Assembly: GCA_025355325.1 (NCBI GenBank)
Contig: JANXZX010000016.1
Coordinates: forward strand, 1-37,849
Length of the DNA: 37,849 bases
Origin: Geobacteraceae bacterium
Lineage (GTDB): Bacteria; Desulfobacterota; Desulfuromonadia; Geobacterales; Pseudopelobacteraceae
Direction of reading: 5' to 3'
Shown: one piece after another, positions 1 through 8,451 of the stretch
How positions within the stretch are numbered: position 1 is the stretch's first letter
How the letters are laid out: the number at the start of each line of letters is the position of its first letter
Translations under genes and position numbers: made by a program
The notes under the pieces: model-generated
What the model was told of the DNA's origin: nothing
Databases searched by the model: none
The model's input: only the letters and a program-made list of their open reading frames with translations

Positions 1-868
1 GAAACAGAGTGATCGGTCTCATCAATCCGACCTTCATTCCAGCCTCGCGGGCCATAGCTATCGCGGTTTTGGCAATTCGCGCCGTAGAACCGAACGCGGT
101 CACGATCAAGGTTGCATCTTCAGTCATAACTTCTTCCCAGCGGCTTTCCTTGTCAGCCAGTTCCTGATAACGGGCATGCATCGCCCAGTGGAACTTTTCC
201 ATTTCGCCGTCCCCCAGCTTGAGGGATTTAACAACATTCTGCGGGGCACCTTCCGCTCTTCCGCGAACCGCCCATTCCTTGCCCGGCAGTGCCACAACTG
301 GCCGGGGATTGGCTGTTATGGATTCTTTCATCTGACCGATGACCGAATCGCCGAGCACCATGGCCGGCATACGGTAGATATCGGACAAATCAAATGCAAG
401 CATGGTCAGGTCGTACATTTCCTGAACCGAATTAGGGGCCAGAACAATAATGCGGTACCCGCCGTGCCCGCCGCCTCGCGTTGCCTGCCAGTAATCAGCC
501 TGGGAGGCATCAATACCGCCGAGCCCCGGCCCCTGCCGCATGATGTCCACAATGACACCGGGAAGCTCCGAACCGGCCATATAGGAGATACCTTCCTGCT
601 TGAGCGATATGCCGGGGCCGGATGACGATGTCATGGCGCGCACACCGGCGGCAGATGCTCCCAGAACCATGTTTATGGCACCTATCTCGCTCTCGGCCTG
701 GATAAACTCTCCTCCCCGTCCGGGAAGCTCACGCGACAGATATTCGGGAATATCGCTCTGCGGGGTGATCGGATAGCCGAAATAGCAGTGGCAACCCGCT
801 TCCAGTGCCGCCATCGCGACCGCTTCGTTGCCTTTGACAAATATTTTTTCAGGTTTACTCGTGTGCAT
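1..868 (-). CDS. vorB: 2-oxoacid:ferredoxin oxidoreductase alpha subunit, VorB/KorA type (3' end outside window)
   Basis: Oxidatively decarboxylates a 2-oxoacid to an acyl-CoA and reduces ferredoxin. This subunit carries the pyruvate:ferredoxin oxidoreductase domain I. I translated it directly: it begins MHTSKPEKIFVKGNEAVAM and shows the family blocks FGYPITPQSDIPEY, QAESEIGAINMVLGA and TSSSGPGISLKQEGISYMAG. About 289 residues are present and the C-terminus is missing, as are the TPP-binding and gamma subunits expected further downstream. The ATG lies 5 bases after the ferredoxin stop, and the Shine-Dalgarno AAGGAG overlaps that stop, so the pair is translationally coupled. Branched-chain 2-oxoacids (Vor) and 2-oxoglutarate (Kor) cannot be told apart from this subunit. 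The nearby isobutyryl-CoA mutase makes Vor attractive, but that is inference. Confidence 0.85.
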   Translation of the reverse strand, partial: MHTSKPEKIFVKGNEAVAMAALEAGCHCYFGYPITPQSDIPEYLSRELPGRGGEFIQAESEIGAINMVLGASAAGVRAMTSSSGPGISLKQEGISYMAGSELPGVIVDIMRQGPGLGGIDASQADYWQATRGGGHGGYRIIVLAPNSVQEMYDLTMLAFDLSDIYRMPAMVLGDSVIGQMKESITANPRPVVALPGKEWAVRGRAEGAPQNVVKSLKLGDGEMEKFHWAMHARYQELADKESRWEEVMTEDATLIVTAFGSTARIAKTAIAMAREAGMKVGLMRPITLF

Positions 869-873
869 GCCCG

Positions 874-1086
874 TTACTCCTTAAAAACCGCGATGGCAAC
901 ATCCGGACACATCTCTGCACACAGCGCGCAACCGGTACAGGTGTCAGGGTTCGAAAAAATGGCCACGGTGTATCCGAGACTATTCGGGGTTTCGCTCATG
1001 CTGACCAGTTTTTTCGGGCAGGCTATGGTACAGAGTCCGCACCCCTTGCAACGTGTTTCATCAATTATGATATGCGGCATCGACAT
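874..1086 (-). CDS. 2x[4Fe-4S] ferredoxin subunit of the 2-oxoacid oxidoreductase
   Basis: A 70-residue cytoplasmic ferredoxin with two classical 4Fe-4S motifs, CKGCGLCTIACP near residues 13-24 and CTGCALCAEMCP near 50-61. In the family it is the delta subunit, which takes electrons from the oxidoreductase core. The start could be M1 or M3 (1080); AAGGA lies about 3 bases before the first and 9 before the second, so the choice is open. It is the first gene of its transcription unit and is followed immediately by the alpha subunit, the order usual for four-subunit Vor or Kor enzymes. Confidence 0.9.
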   Translation of the reverse strand: MSMPHIIIDETRCKGCGLCTIACPKKLVSMSETPNSLGYTVAIFSNPDTCTGCALCAEMCPDVAIAVFKE

Positions 1087-1115
1087 TCATCCTTAGTGTG
1101 GTTTCAAAGCGTTCT

Positions 1116-1145
1116 GTTGTATCAGATAGAAAACTTGTACGTCAA
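1116..1145 (-). promoter_or_regulatory. Possible sigma70 promoter of the ferredoxin-vorB unit
   Basis: On the minus strand TTGACG (1145-1140) is followed after 18 bases by TACAAC (1121-1116). A start site near 1109 would leave a leader of about 23 bases before the ferredoxin gene. The -10 box is a poor match, so this is a candidate only. The sequence CTTGACGTACAAG across the -35 is partly palindromic and faintly resembles the operator described at 12612-12629. Confidence 0.35.
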
Positions 1146-1195
1146 GACTTGAGCGTGAATATGATCATATTTTCAACATATTAGCCATAACAAGC

Positions 1196-1233
1196 AAACA
1201 GGCATTTCCCCCATTCAGAGGAAATACCTGTTT
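1196..1233. terminator. Hairpin terminator between the beta-oxidation operon and the vor unit
   Basis: AAACAGGCATTTCC (1196-1209) pairs with GGAAATACCTGTTT (1220-1233) over 14 positions with one mismatch and a 10-base loop. It follows the stop codon of the last operon gene (1257) by 23 bases. The uridine run is short on either strand, so efficiency is uncertain, but the position between two transcription units fits a terminator. Confidence 0.6.
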
Positions 1234-1256
1234 TAATTCAGTTATTTCAGATGGAT

Positions 1257-1706
1257 TTATTCCGGGCGCTTAATGTAGCCGGCACAACTCCCGGCCAGGC
1301 GCTGCCGAATCGATTCCAGCATTTCCTGTTCATCGTCAAAACCGGCAGCCGCCTTGACATTCAAGGCAAGCGGCAGTAATCCTTGCAGCATCAGTCGCAG
1401 GTTGCCACACCCTTCTTCACCGCCAAACGACTCCATCAATTTACGGGTAAGGCCCCTGCCAATCGTAAATCCGACCAAACGCTCCATCCGTCCGGCAGCG
1501 GCAGGACAATCTTCTGAAGGATGGCGAACAAAATTTACGTGTGCAGTTTCTATCTTCAATGATTCAAAATCAACCAACACTTCCATCCTGATGTCATGGA
1601 AACGATCCGTCAGATGTGCAGTCAACACAATCCTACCATTGTCACCCTTAAGAACGTGATACCGGATATCTCTCTGAAAGTCCTCCATGGTATTTAACTG
1701 CGCCAA
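1257..1706 (-). CDS. DUF2889 family protein
   Basis: A soluble 149-residue protein with no signal peptide or membrane segment. The central stretch fits my recollection of DUF2889: VLTAHLTDRFHDIRMEVLVD, then a conserved C-A-A segment (SEDCPAAAGRM), then GFTIGRGLTRKL and a GGEEGCGNLRLML block. No biochemical function is established for the family. It begins with TTG; AAGGGG lies about 6 bases upstream and overlaps the end of the CoA-transferase gene, whereas the next in-frame ATG (1688) has no Shine-Dalgarno. It is the last gene of the beta-oxidation operon, with 3 bases between it and the preceding gene. The family call is from pattern recognition and should be confirmed by profile search. Confidence 0.72.
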   Translation of the reverse strand: MAQLNTMEDFQRDIRYHVLKGDNGRIVLTAHLTDRFHDIRMEVLVDFESLKIETAHVNFVRHPSEDCPAAAGRMERLVGFTIGRGLTRKLMESFGGEEGCGNLRLMLQGLLPLALNVKAAAGFDDEQEMLESIRQRLAGSCAGYIKRPE

Positions 1707-1709
1707 AAC

Positions 1710-2531
1710 TCACCCCTTATTCACCTTGGGAACAAATATCTGTTCCGGATCTAGCACCTCGTGGATGATATACAACTCCTCCCGGGTCGGTGGCAGAGTT
1801 TCACCATTGGCGCGCGATATGTCAAGATCGAAGTGACACATGTCTTTTATTTCGGCAGGGGATTTGCCCGGATGACAGGTATCAAGATAGATTCTGCCGC
1901 TCTGTTCGTCGAAGCGAAAGACCCCTGCGGTACTGATGACTGCCGAAGGGCCGCCGCGATAAGCCGCACCATACAGCTCACGACGGTGCACGAACTCTCC
2001 GCCGGGCCATTTTTTGACCCGCCAGCCGGGGCTGGTGATGTAGCTGACATTGGGGGTGAAGCGGCGCTTCTCGTGAACCATGATGAAGACTGTCCGCTTG
2101 GCAAACGAGTTGATGTCGGGGTTGCCGCCGCTGCCGGTCAGGCGCAGCTCAGGATTGAGATAATCGCCGATACAGGTAGTGTTGACGTTGCCATATTCGT
2201 CAACTTCGGCACCGCCGAGAAAACCGAGATCAACGTAACCGCGCTGGGCAATGCTGAAGGCGTCGTACAGGCCGGAAGAGCGGGAAGCGCCCATTTCGCA
2301 ACGGGCATCGCCGACGGAGGTCGGAATTTCGGGAGGACGGCCGTCAAGCGTACCGGCCTCAAAAATCAGCTTCAGATTGGGGGCGTGGGTTTTCTGGGCC
2401 AGCATAATCGCCACCATCGGTAGTCCAGTACCGGCAAAAACGACTTCATTATCCTGCACTTCACGGGCAGCGGCACAGCACATCAGATCGGCCAGGCCGT
2501 ATTCTTCAGGAGTTGCATATTCAATAGCCAT
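1710..2531 (-). CDS. CoA-transferase family I, beta subunit (glutaconate CoA-transferase-like)
   Basis: Forms a heterodimer with the next upstream product to move CoA between acyl-CoA and a free carboxylate, activating a growth substrate without ATP. It has 273 residues, normal for GctB-like subunits. The segment LKLIFEAGTLDGRPPE contains Glu58, which by position matches the catalytic glutamate of glutaconate CoA-transferase (Glu54 in the Acidaminococcus enzyme). The GSGGNPDINSFAKRTVFIM block is also typical. The alpha subunit ends 2 bases before its ATG. The substrate cannot be read from sequence; given the surrounding pathway, butyrate, isobutyrate or another short-chain acid is likelier than glutaconate. 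Confidence 0.85.
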   Translation of the reverse strand: MAIEYATPEEYGLADLMCCAAAREVQDNEVVFAGTGLPMVAIMLAQKTHAPNLKLIFEAGTLDGRPPEIPTSVGDARCEMGASRSSGLYDAFSIAQRGYVDLGFLGGAEVDEYGNVNTTCIGDYLNPELRLTGSGGNPDINSFAKRTVFIMVHEKRRFTPNVSYITSPGWRVKKWPGGEFVHRRELYGAAYRGGPSAVISTAGVFRFDEQSGRIYLDTCHPGKSPAEIKDMCHFDLDISRANGETLPPTREELYIIHEVLDPEQIFVPKVNKG

Positions 2532-2533
2532 CG

Positions 2534-3499
2534 TTACTTACCCCCCTTCTCGCGAACACTGTAATTGAGTGCCGTATTGGCTTTGAGCTTCAGCATACGC
2601 GGCCACCCCAGCTTTTCCAGATAGCTCATATGGCTCTGCCCATGAATCCACTCATTGGCAAAATCGTCAAACCCCTCCTGAGTACGGGTACGGCCATAGA
2701 AATCCTTGAGGAACGAACCATCCACATCATAGCGACCGAACATGCCCGTTGGATGCGCACCGTACGGACATTCGAGAATATGATTAACTTCGAAGGTGGC
2801 GATGGTGTTCTGATCGGCATTGCGCCGCAGGTATTCCTCGGGGACGATTTCCTCGGCCATGACAATCGTGATATCGGCGGCACGAGCCACCTCCGGGTCG
2901 GAGTAGAACTGGCCGTTTACCCGCACTGTTCCCTCCTCTCCCACCTGCTGGACGCATAACACCGCAATATCAACCTTCGCCGCCGGTATCAGCACCTGCG
3001 AACCTGCGCCGAAGAAGGGATCTTCGGTAAACTGATATTTGTGCTTCGCGATACGCTTGCCGTCACGCAGTCCGGCACGACCGAGCATGTCATATTCAGG
3101 ATTATGGATATCGGTGCCGAGCGAGGTCTGCGTGACCGCATAAGGCGAGCCGTTGGCTGCGGCGGCAAAGCGGAACATCATCTCGGCATGACTGTAATCC
3201 TCGACAATGAGCTCCTTGTTGCCGACTTTGCGGGAAACGTTGGCCCCGTACTTGCCGTACAGCTCATGACCAACCCAGCATGATTCCCAGATATCGGCAC
3301 ATCCCGCTCCGACCAGGAATTCGGTATGGGAACCGCCGTTTACCTCGATCAGATGCAGGTGTTTCCTGTGTTGACGGATCAATTCAAAAACAATTGCCAT
3401 CGGTCGGCGCCAGATGGTGAAACCGGAAAAGGTAAGACTGGAGCCATCCTTGATGATTTCGGCGGCTTGCTGCAAAGTAATGCGCTTGTCGAGACTCAT
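2534..3499 (-). CDS. CoA-transferase family I, alpha subunit (glutaconate CoA-transferase-like)
   Basis: Partner of the beta subunit downstream; together they form the CoA- and acyl-binding site. The protein has 321 residues and begins MSLDKRITLQQAAEIIKDGS, the usual start of GctA-like proteins, where a strand-turn-strand leads to SLTFSGFTIWRRPM. A good Shine-Dalgarno (AGGAGG) precedes the ATG. It lies 9 bases after the acyl-CoA dehydrogenase gene. More distant relatives include IpdA of steroid ring cleavage, so annotation as glutaconate transferase should be read as a family name only. Confidence 0.85.
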   Translation of the reverse strand: MSLDKRITLQQAAEIIKDGSSLTFSGFTIWRRPMAIVFELIRQHRKHLHLIEVNGGSHTEFLVGAGCADIWESCWVGHELYGKYGANVSRKVGNKELIVEDYSHAEMMFRFAAAANGSPYAVTQTSLGTDIHNPEYDMLGRAGLRDGKRIAKHKYQFTEDPFFGAGSQVLIPAAKVDIAVLCVQQVGEEGTVRVNGQFYSDPEVARAADITIVMAEEIVPEEYLRRNADQNTIATFEVNHILECPYGAHPTGMFGRYDVDGSFLKDFYGRTRTQEGFDDFANEWIHGQSHMSYLEKLGWPRMLKLKANTALNYSVREKGGK

Positions 3500-3508
3500 T
3501 CCTGCCTC

Positions 3509-4666
3509 CTAACTGAAATTTTTCAAAATATCGCGCGAGATGATCACACGCTGAATCTCGTTGGTTCCTTCATAAATGGCCGTAATGCGAGCGTCACGAG
3601 CATATCGCTCCACCGGGAAGTCCTGGGTATAACCATACCCTCCCAGCATCTGAAGTGCCTTGTAACAGGCCTTATTGGCCGCCTCGGTGGCGAACATCTT
3701 GGCCATGGAGGCTTCTCTGGCGAAGGACTTACCGGCTTCCTTGCGGTAGGCGGCACTCATCAACAGCAGCCGGGCTGCTTCCAGCTCAGTATAGGCATCG
3801 GCGATCATCCATTGGATTGCCTGAAAATTGCTGATCTTCTGCCCGAACTGGCTCCGCTCGGTGGCATAGCGGGTTGAGTAGTCCATGGCCGCCAGCCCGA
3901 CTCCCAAACCCAACGAGCCGATGCCGATCCGGCCGCCTGCCAGCTCGCCTGCAGCAATCCGGAAGCCGTCGTTGAGCTTACCCATCAGAGCCGATTTTGG
4001 GATGCGGCAGTCATCAAAGATAACCTCATTGGTGGCAGAGGCATGCTGTCCCATCTTTTTTTCTTCCTTGCCGATGACAAGCCCCTTCGTTCCGGCCTCC
4101 ACCAGGAAGCAGCTGATCCCCTTGCCCTTGGGAGCATCTTTGTCTGTCACCGCCCAGGCCACAAAAACCCCGGCATAGGGGGCACTGGTGATAAATATTT
4201 TGGAACCGTTCAGCACCCAGCTGTCACCGTCATCGACCGCCTGGGTACACATCCCGGCAGGATCGGAACCGGCACAGGTTTCAGTCAGCGCAAAGCCGCC
4301 GGCTGCATATTCACCCGAGCAGATTTTGGGTATATAGGCGTTGCGCTGCTCCTCGGAACCGACCGCCTGAATCACCTCGGCCACCATGTTGTTGACCGAC
4401 ACCGTCACCGCAGTTGAGGCGCAGGCCCGGGCAATCTCGGTAATGGCAAGACTGAAGGAGACCACTCCGGCCTCTGATCCGCCATATTCACCCTTTACGT
4501 TCAACCCCATGAAGCCAAGTTCGGCCAGCTTTTTGAGGTTATTCAGCAGCGGTGACCGGTCGTCCCCCTGGTCAAGTGACGCTGCCACCGGCTCCAACTC
4601 TGCCTTGGCAAAGTCCCGGGCGGTATCCTGAATCAACTTCTGTTCTTCGGAAAGATCGAGAAACAT
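3509..4666 (-). CDS. Acyl-CoA dehydrogenase (first of two in the operon)
   Basis: FAD enzyme that makes 2-enoyl-CoA from a short-chain acyl-CoA and passes electrons to EtfAB. The N-terminal helical domain, the middle beta-domain with GGFALTETCAGSDPAGM and NGSKIFITSAPYAG, and the C-terminal helical domain are complete. The catalytic base is the Glu of AIYEGTNEIQRV, about 20 residues from the C-terminus, the position seen in short-chain enzymes. I moved the start to the second ATG: GGAGG (4677-4673) directly abuts the first ATG (4672) but sits 6 bases from the one at 4666. The flanking CoA-transferase and Etf genes suggest a dedicated role. The substrate (butyryl-, isobutyryl-, methylbutyryl- or glutaryl-CoA) is unknown. 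Confidence 0.88.
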   Translation of the reverse strand: MFLDLSEEQKLIQDTARDFAKAELEPVAASLDQGDDRSPLLNNLKKLAELGFMGLNVKGEYGGSEAGVVSFSLAITEIARACASTAVTVSVNNMVAEVIQAVGSEEQRNAYIPKICSGEYAAGGFALTETCAGSDPAGMCTQAVDDGDSWVLNGSKIFITSAPYAGVFVAWAVTDKDAPKGKGISCFLVEAGTKGLVIGKEEKKMGQHASATNEVIFDDCRIPKSALMGKLNDGFRIAAGELAGGRIGIGSLGLGVGLAAMDYSTRYATERSQFGQKISNFQAIQWMIADAYTELEAARLLLMSAAYRKEAGKSFAREASMAKMFATEAANKACYKALQMLGGYGYTQDFPVERYARDARITAIYEGTNEIQRVIISRDILKNFS

Positions 4667-4689
4667 GTGCATCCTCCATGAATGGAATA

Positions 4690-5601
4690 TTATCTCGCTA
4701 TTTTTGCCGTAAATGCCGGCACAAACTGCATGACGTCGGCGACTACCAGCACATCGGCAATTTCGCCGATCGGCGCATCCTTGTCTTTGTTAATCGCAAT
4801 GATGAAATCGGACTTCTTCATTCCGGCCAAGTGTTGAATAGCTCCGGAAATTCCGCAGGCAACATATAGTTTTGGAGAGACCGTCTGGCCGGTGGTGCCG
4901 ACCTGATGACTGTGGCTGACCCATTCGGCGTCAACCACCGGACGGCTGGCGCCCAACTCGCCGCCCAGCGCCGTAGCCAGGGCCTGGATGACCGGTATAT
5001 TGTCCTTTTTGCCAACACCGCGACCGGCGGAAACGATAATTTCAGCTTTGGCCAGATCTACATCCTTCTTTTCAGCCGCTTCATAGCCGGTAAATTCTAC
5101 GGTCGTCCCGCCTGCCGCCTCAAGTTTCCTGACATCAGGCGTTCCACCCGGTTGCAGCACCGGAAAAGATCCGGCCTGAATTGTCAGAACCGTCTTGGCG
5201 GTTGCCGGTTTGACGGTCCGGCGCATCTTGCCATTGCAGCAGCCGACTTCAAAACCTCCGTCTGCAAGGGCAATAACTTCCGATACCTGTGCGGCTTTGA
5301 GAGCAACGGCGACCCGTGGAGCCAGGTCCCAACCGTATGATGAGTGGAGAAATACGATGCAATCCGGGTTCTCTATCTGCACCGCTTCAAGAATCAGCTT
5401 CTTGTGCATATCTGGATTATATTCGCCGCAAGCCGCAGCATCAGCCAGGTAAAGCGTGCCACCATACGCCGGTAACTGGCTTTCACTTCCGACCATCAGC
5501 ATGGCGGACTCGCCACCCAACTGGGCGGCAAAGCCAAACAGTTCATAGGTTGATTCGAGCATTTTCCCTTCGCGGTATTCGCCTATCAGTAATGTTTTCA
5601 T
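4690..5601 (-). CDS. etfA: Electron transfer flavoprotein alpha subunit
   Basis: Carries FAD and shuttles electrons from acyl-CoA dehydrogenases to a membrane acceptor. The 303-residue protein has the variable N-terminal domain and the conserved FAD domain: SAGRGVG, GASRPVVDAEWV, QVGTTGQTVSPKLYVACGIS and IIAINKDKDAPIGEIADV. The ATG has AGGAG six bases upstream and follows etfB by 9 bases. Two acyl-CoA dehydrogenase genes and a membrane Fe-S oxidoreductase flank the etf pair, so this Etf is probably dedicated to the same pathway. There is no FixCX-type gene beside it, and the sequence alone does not show whether it can bifurcate electrons. Confidence 0.95.
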   Translation of the reverse strand: MKTLLIGEYREGKMLESTYELFGFAAQLGGESAMLMVGSESQLPAYGGTLYLADAAACGEYNPDMHKKLILEAVQIENPDCIVFLHSSYGWDLAPRVAVALKAAQVSEVIALADGGFEVGCCNGKMRRTVKPATAKTVLTIQAGSFPVLQPGGTPDVRKLEAAGGTTVEFTGYEAAEKKDVDLAKAEIIVSAGRGVGKKDNIPVIQALATALGGELGASRPVVDAEWVSHSHQVGTTGQTVSPKLYVACGISGAIQHLAGMKKSDFIIAINKDKDAPIGEIADVLVVADVMQFVPAFTAKIAR

Positions 5602-5610
5602 GGACGTCTC

Positions 5611-6387
5611 CTATCTCAATACCGCAGTTTTGTCTTTGAGTATCGCTATGACCTTCTCAACCTGATCCGCAATATCCCCTTCGAGGACAATGCCGCCACC
5701 TTTTTTTGCGGGAGGGTGGAAGCTGGTCGTGGCGGCAAGAGATTCTTCTTTCAGCAGTTCTGCCACTGAAATGGCTGTGATCTCTTTTTTCTTGGCCTTC
5801 ATGATATTGGGAAGAGTCGGGTAGCGCGGCACGTTGAGGCCGAGTTGACAGGTAACAAGTGCAGGGGTTTTCAGTTTGACGACACCCTTGATGCCGCCTT
5901 CCAGCTCGCGCTTGGCGGTGATCGTGCCGTTGTCGTAGTCAAAGTTAACGATTGTTGTGGTACAGGCGATGCCAAGCAATTCTGCAACGATGACGCCGAC
6001 CTGCGCAGAACCGCGGTCCTGTGACTGCATACCGGTGAAGATGATGTCAAAATTGCGCTCTTTGGCATACGCGGAGATGATCGAAGCGATCTGCCACGGA
6101 TCTTTTGAGTAAGCGGCGGCATCTTGAATATGGGCGGCGTTGTCGCAGCCCATGGCAAGTGATTTTTTGATCGCTTCCACAACACGATCAGGTCCAATGG
6201 AGAGGACAGTCAGTTCGCACCCTTCACCCAACTGTTCCCGCAACCGGACGGCCTGTTCCACGGCGTATTCGTCATATTCGTTCATCCGGAAGGCAAGGTC
6301 GGTCTCGTTGTACCAGACACCGGCAGCGTCAGGCTTGAAACGGGATTCCAGATCCGGGACCTGTTTGATGCAGACAAGCAGTTTCAT
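5611..6387 (-). CDS. etfB: Electron transfer flavoprotein beta subunit
   Basis: Partner of EtfA in the electron-shuttling heterodimer. At 258 residues it is of normal length. It opens MKLLVCIKQVPD, followed by NEYDEYAVEQAVRLRE and the nucleotide-binding segment GPDRVVEAIKKSLAMGCDNA. The recognition-loop region AKRELEGGIKGVVKLKTPAL precedes LNVPRYPTLPNIMKAKKKEI, the family signature. It starts 34 bases after the Fe-S oxidoreductase gene, behind GGAGGG, and is followed by etfA. Confidence 0.95.
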   Translation of the reverse strand: MKLLVCIKQVPDLESRFKPDAAGVWYNETDLAFRMNEYDEYAVEQAVRLREQLGEGCELTVLSIGPDRVVEAIKKSLAMGCDNAAHIQDAAAYSKDPWQIASIISAYAKERNFDIIFTGMQSQDRGSAQVGVIVAELLGIACTTTIVNFDYDNGTITAKRELEGGIKGVVKLKTPALVTCQLGLNVPRYPTLPNIMKAKKKEITAISVAELLKEESLAATTSFHPPAKKGGGIVLEGDIADQVEKVIAILKDKTAVLR

Positions 6388-6421
6388 ATGTATTTCCCTC
6401 CTTAAATGTCTTCTTAAACGG

Positions 6422-8407
6422 TTACACCGCTATCCGTTCTGCAACAATCTCAGCCAGATCTCTCACCTGCAGAACCCCTTCGGCTCCGCCGGTTTTGATG
6501 CCATCCTCAAACATCGTCAGACAGAAGGGGCAATTGGAGACCAGCAGTGGCGCACCGGTGTCAGTGGCCATCTTGATTCTGACTTCGCTGATTTTGCTGC
6601 CAAGTTTCTCCTCGGCCATGATGCGACCACCACCGGCACTGCAACAGAAGCTGTCATAGCCGCTTTTGTCCATTTCGGTGATTGAACCACCGGCATTCGA
6701 AAGAATTGCCCGAGGCTGCTCGATGATGTCCATATAGCGGCCGAGATAGCAGGAGTCATGATAGGTGTACTTGAACGGTTCCGGCGTCAGAGTGAGCCGG
6801 TCGGTATTCAGCAGAGTGTTGATATAGGTACTATAGTGCTCGACCGGAACATCCAGGCCGAGATCTTTGTAGTCGCGAGCCAGGGTATTGAAACAGTGCG
6901 GACAGGTGGTGACGATTTTTTTCACGTCATACGCCTTGATCAGCTCGATGTTCTCAGCAGCAGTCATCTGGTACAGATACTCATTACCCATCTTTCTGAC
7001 CGGTTCGCCACAGCACTTCTCTTCTTTGCCAAGGATGCCGACTTTTACTCCTGCTGCGTTGCAGATCGAAATGAAATTTTTGGCTATAGCCTGGTTCCGT
7101 TTGTCGAAAGAGGCATAGCAGCCAACGAAGTAAAGGATATCGACATTGCTGTCCTGCTCCATCACCGAGATCTGCAACCCATCCGCCCAATCACCGCGGG
7201 CAGCGTAGGCAAGGCCGAAGGGGTTGCCGTTGACTTCGATGTTGTTAACAGCAGTACGAACCTCATCACCGGGGAAGGCCCCCTCCATGAGAGTCAGATT
7301 GCGTCTCATTTCAATGATTTTATTGACGTGCTCGATGTTGGCAGGACAGATATCCTGACAGGCGCGGCAGGTGGTGCAGGACCAGAGTGCATCCTGACTG
7401 ACGGTTTCGACCAGACTTCCTGCCGGGTTACCTTCAGCCAGTTCACCGATCTGTTTGACGATTTTCATAGGTGAAAGCGGTTTATCGGTGACGGCAGCCG
7501 GACAACGGTCCTGACAGCGCTTGCAGGAAGTGCAGGCATCGGCGTCGAAAATATCCTTCCAGCTCAGATCACCGATTGTAGCGGCGCCGAACTGTTCGAC
7601 CGATTCGTCTTCAAGGTTGATAGTGGCAAGACTTCCTTTCGGTTCAAGAGGCGCCAGAAAAGCGTTGACGCTGGTGGTGAGGATGTGACGCAGTTTGGTG
7701 TACGGGATCGCGCAGAAAAAACCGAGGACGAGGACGAAGTGAAGCCACCAGAAAATTTTGTGGGTAACAAGCTGAGTGCCCGGAGTCATGCCGGCAAAAA
7801 GCTGTCCCGCCAGCAAGCCGCCGGGTGAAAATCGGGCCAGTGCCGGGTTCTGCTGAAGTTCGGTGGCGGCCATGCGGACACCTTCGGTCAGAAACCCGGT
7901 CATCAGGATCGCAAACAACAGCTGCAGGACGATGTAATCGTCTTTGACGATTTCCAGCCCTTCCGGCTGAACAACAAAACGGCGAATGAAGAGCCCCGCG
8001 AGCATTATGAGGGCAAGGATACCGGCAAGGTCCAGCACCAGCGAGAAGGCTTTATAAAATTCTCCGGAGAGGAGGTTGATCTTCAGCAGCGGGGTAAAGA
8101 AATCAGCCTGGAACATGACCAGCATCGTGCCGGCAAAGAGGGTCAGGAAACTCCAGAAGAAGATAGAATGGAATACGCCGCCTGATGTGACACGGTAGAT
8201 TTTCGCCTGACTGAACACTTCAGCAAGCATGCGCTTGACCCGTTCATCGTAATGATCAAAACGGTCAAGCGCTTTCCCCTGACGCCAGATCGGCAGGCGC
8301 TGCCAGAATCCCCAAGCTATGACACCGAAGGCGGCAGCAGCCAGGATATACATCGGAATGACAACGCCGTGGCCGATATTCCAGTAAATTTCGCGGGTAG
8401 CTTCCAT
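6422..8407 (-). CDS. Membrane HdrD-like Fe-S oxidoreductase, probable EtfAB:menaquinone oxidoreductase
   Basis: Probable membrane exit point for beta-oxidation electrons. Residues about 14-34, 80-100, 118-142, 158-180 and 216-240 are hydrophobic helices resembling the NarI/HdrE cytochrome b part. Two 4Fe-4S motifs follow (C292-C302 and C344-C354), then two CCG domains: C430, C465-C466, C502, C505, and C553, C588-C589, C626, C629. This heme b plus HdrD layout matches the EtfAB:menaquinone oxidoreductase (EMO) group known from Geobacter and syntrophs. It lies between an acyl-CoA dehydrogenase gene and etfBA. The function is inferred from family and context; other members of the DUF224-type family have different donors. 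Confidence 0.88.
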   Translation of the reverse strand: MEATREIYWNIGHGVVIPMYILAAAAFGVIAWGFWQRLPIWRQGKALDRFDHYDERVKRMLAEVFSQAKIYRVTSGGVFHSIFFWSFLTLFAGTMLVMFQADFFTPLLKINLLSGEFYKAFSLVLDLAGILALIMLAGLFIRRFVVQPEGLEIVKDDYIVLQLLFAILMTGFLTEGVRMAATELQQNPALARFSPGGLLAGQLFAGMTPGTQLVTHKIFWWLHFVLVLGFFCAIPYTKLRHILTTSVNAFLAPLEPKGSLATINLEDESVEQFGAATIGDLSWKDIFDADACTSCKRCQDRCPAAVTDKPLSPMKIVKQIGELAEGNPAGSLVETVSQDALWSCTTCRACQDICPANIEHVNKIIEMRRNLTLMEGAFPGDEVRTAVNNIEVNGNPFGLAYAARGDWADGLQISVMEQDSNVDILYFVGCYASFDKRNQAIAKNFISICNAAGVKVGILGKEEKCCGEPVRKMGNEYLYQMTAAENIELIKAYDVKKIVTTCPHCFNTLARDYKDLGLDVPVEHYSTYINTLLNTDRLTLTPEPFKYTYHDSCYLGRYMDIIEQPRAILSNAGGSITEMDKSGYDSFCCSAGGGRIMAEEKLGSKISEVRIKMATDTGAPLLVSNCPFCLTMFEDGIKTGGAEGVLQVRDLAEIVAERIAV

Positions 8408-8451
8408 GCACGTAATCTCCGCAGCAGTTATTCAAAAACCAACTATTCCAG

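Noticed and set aside
1761-2423. 220-codon open frame on the plus strand
   Set aside because: Lies wholly opposite the CoA-transferase beta gene, has no family resemblance and no Shine-Dalgarno; an antisense shadow in GC-rich coding DNA.
1710-3499. CoA-transferase as true glutaconate CoA-transferase or steroid IpdAB
   Set aside because: No glutaconyl-CoA decarboxylase, 2-hydroxyglutarate or steroid genes are in the window; only the family assignment is supported.
6758-7474. 238-codon open frame on the plus strand
   Set aside because: Antisense to the HdrD-like gene, whose cysteine motifs are intact; no recognisable domain.
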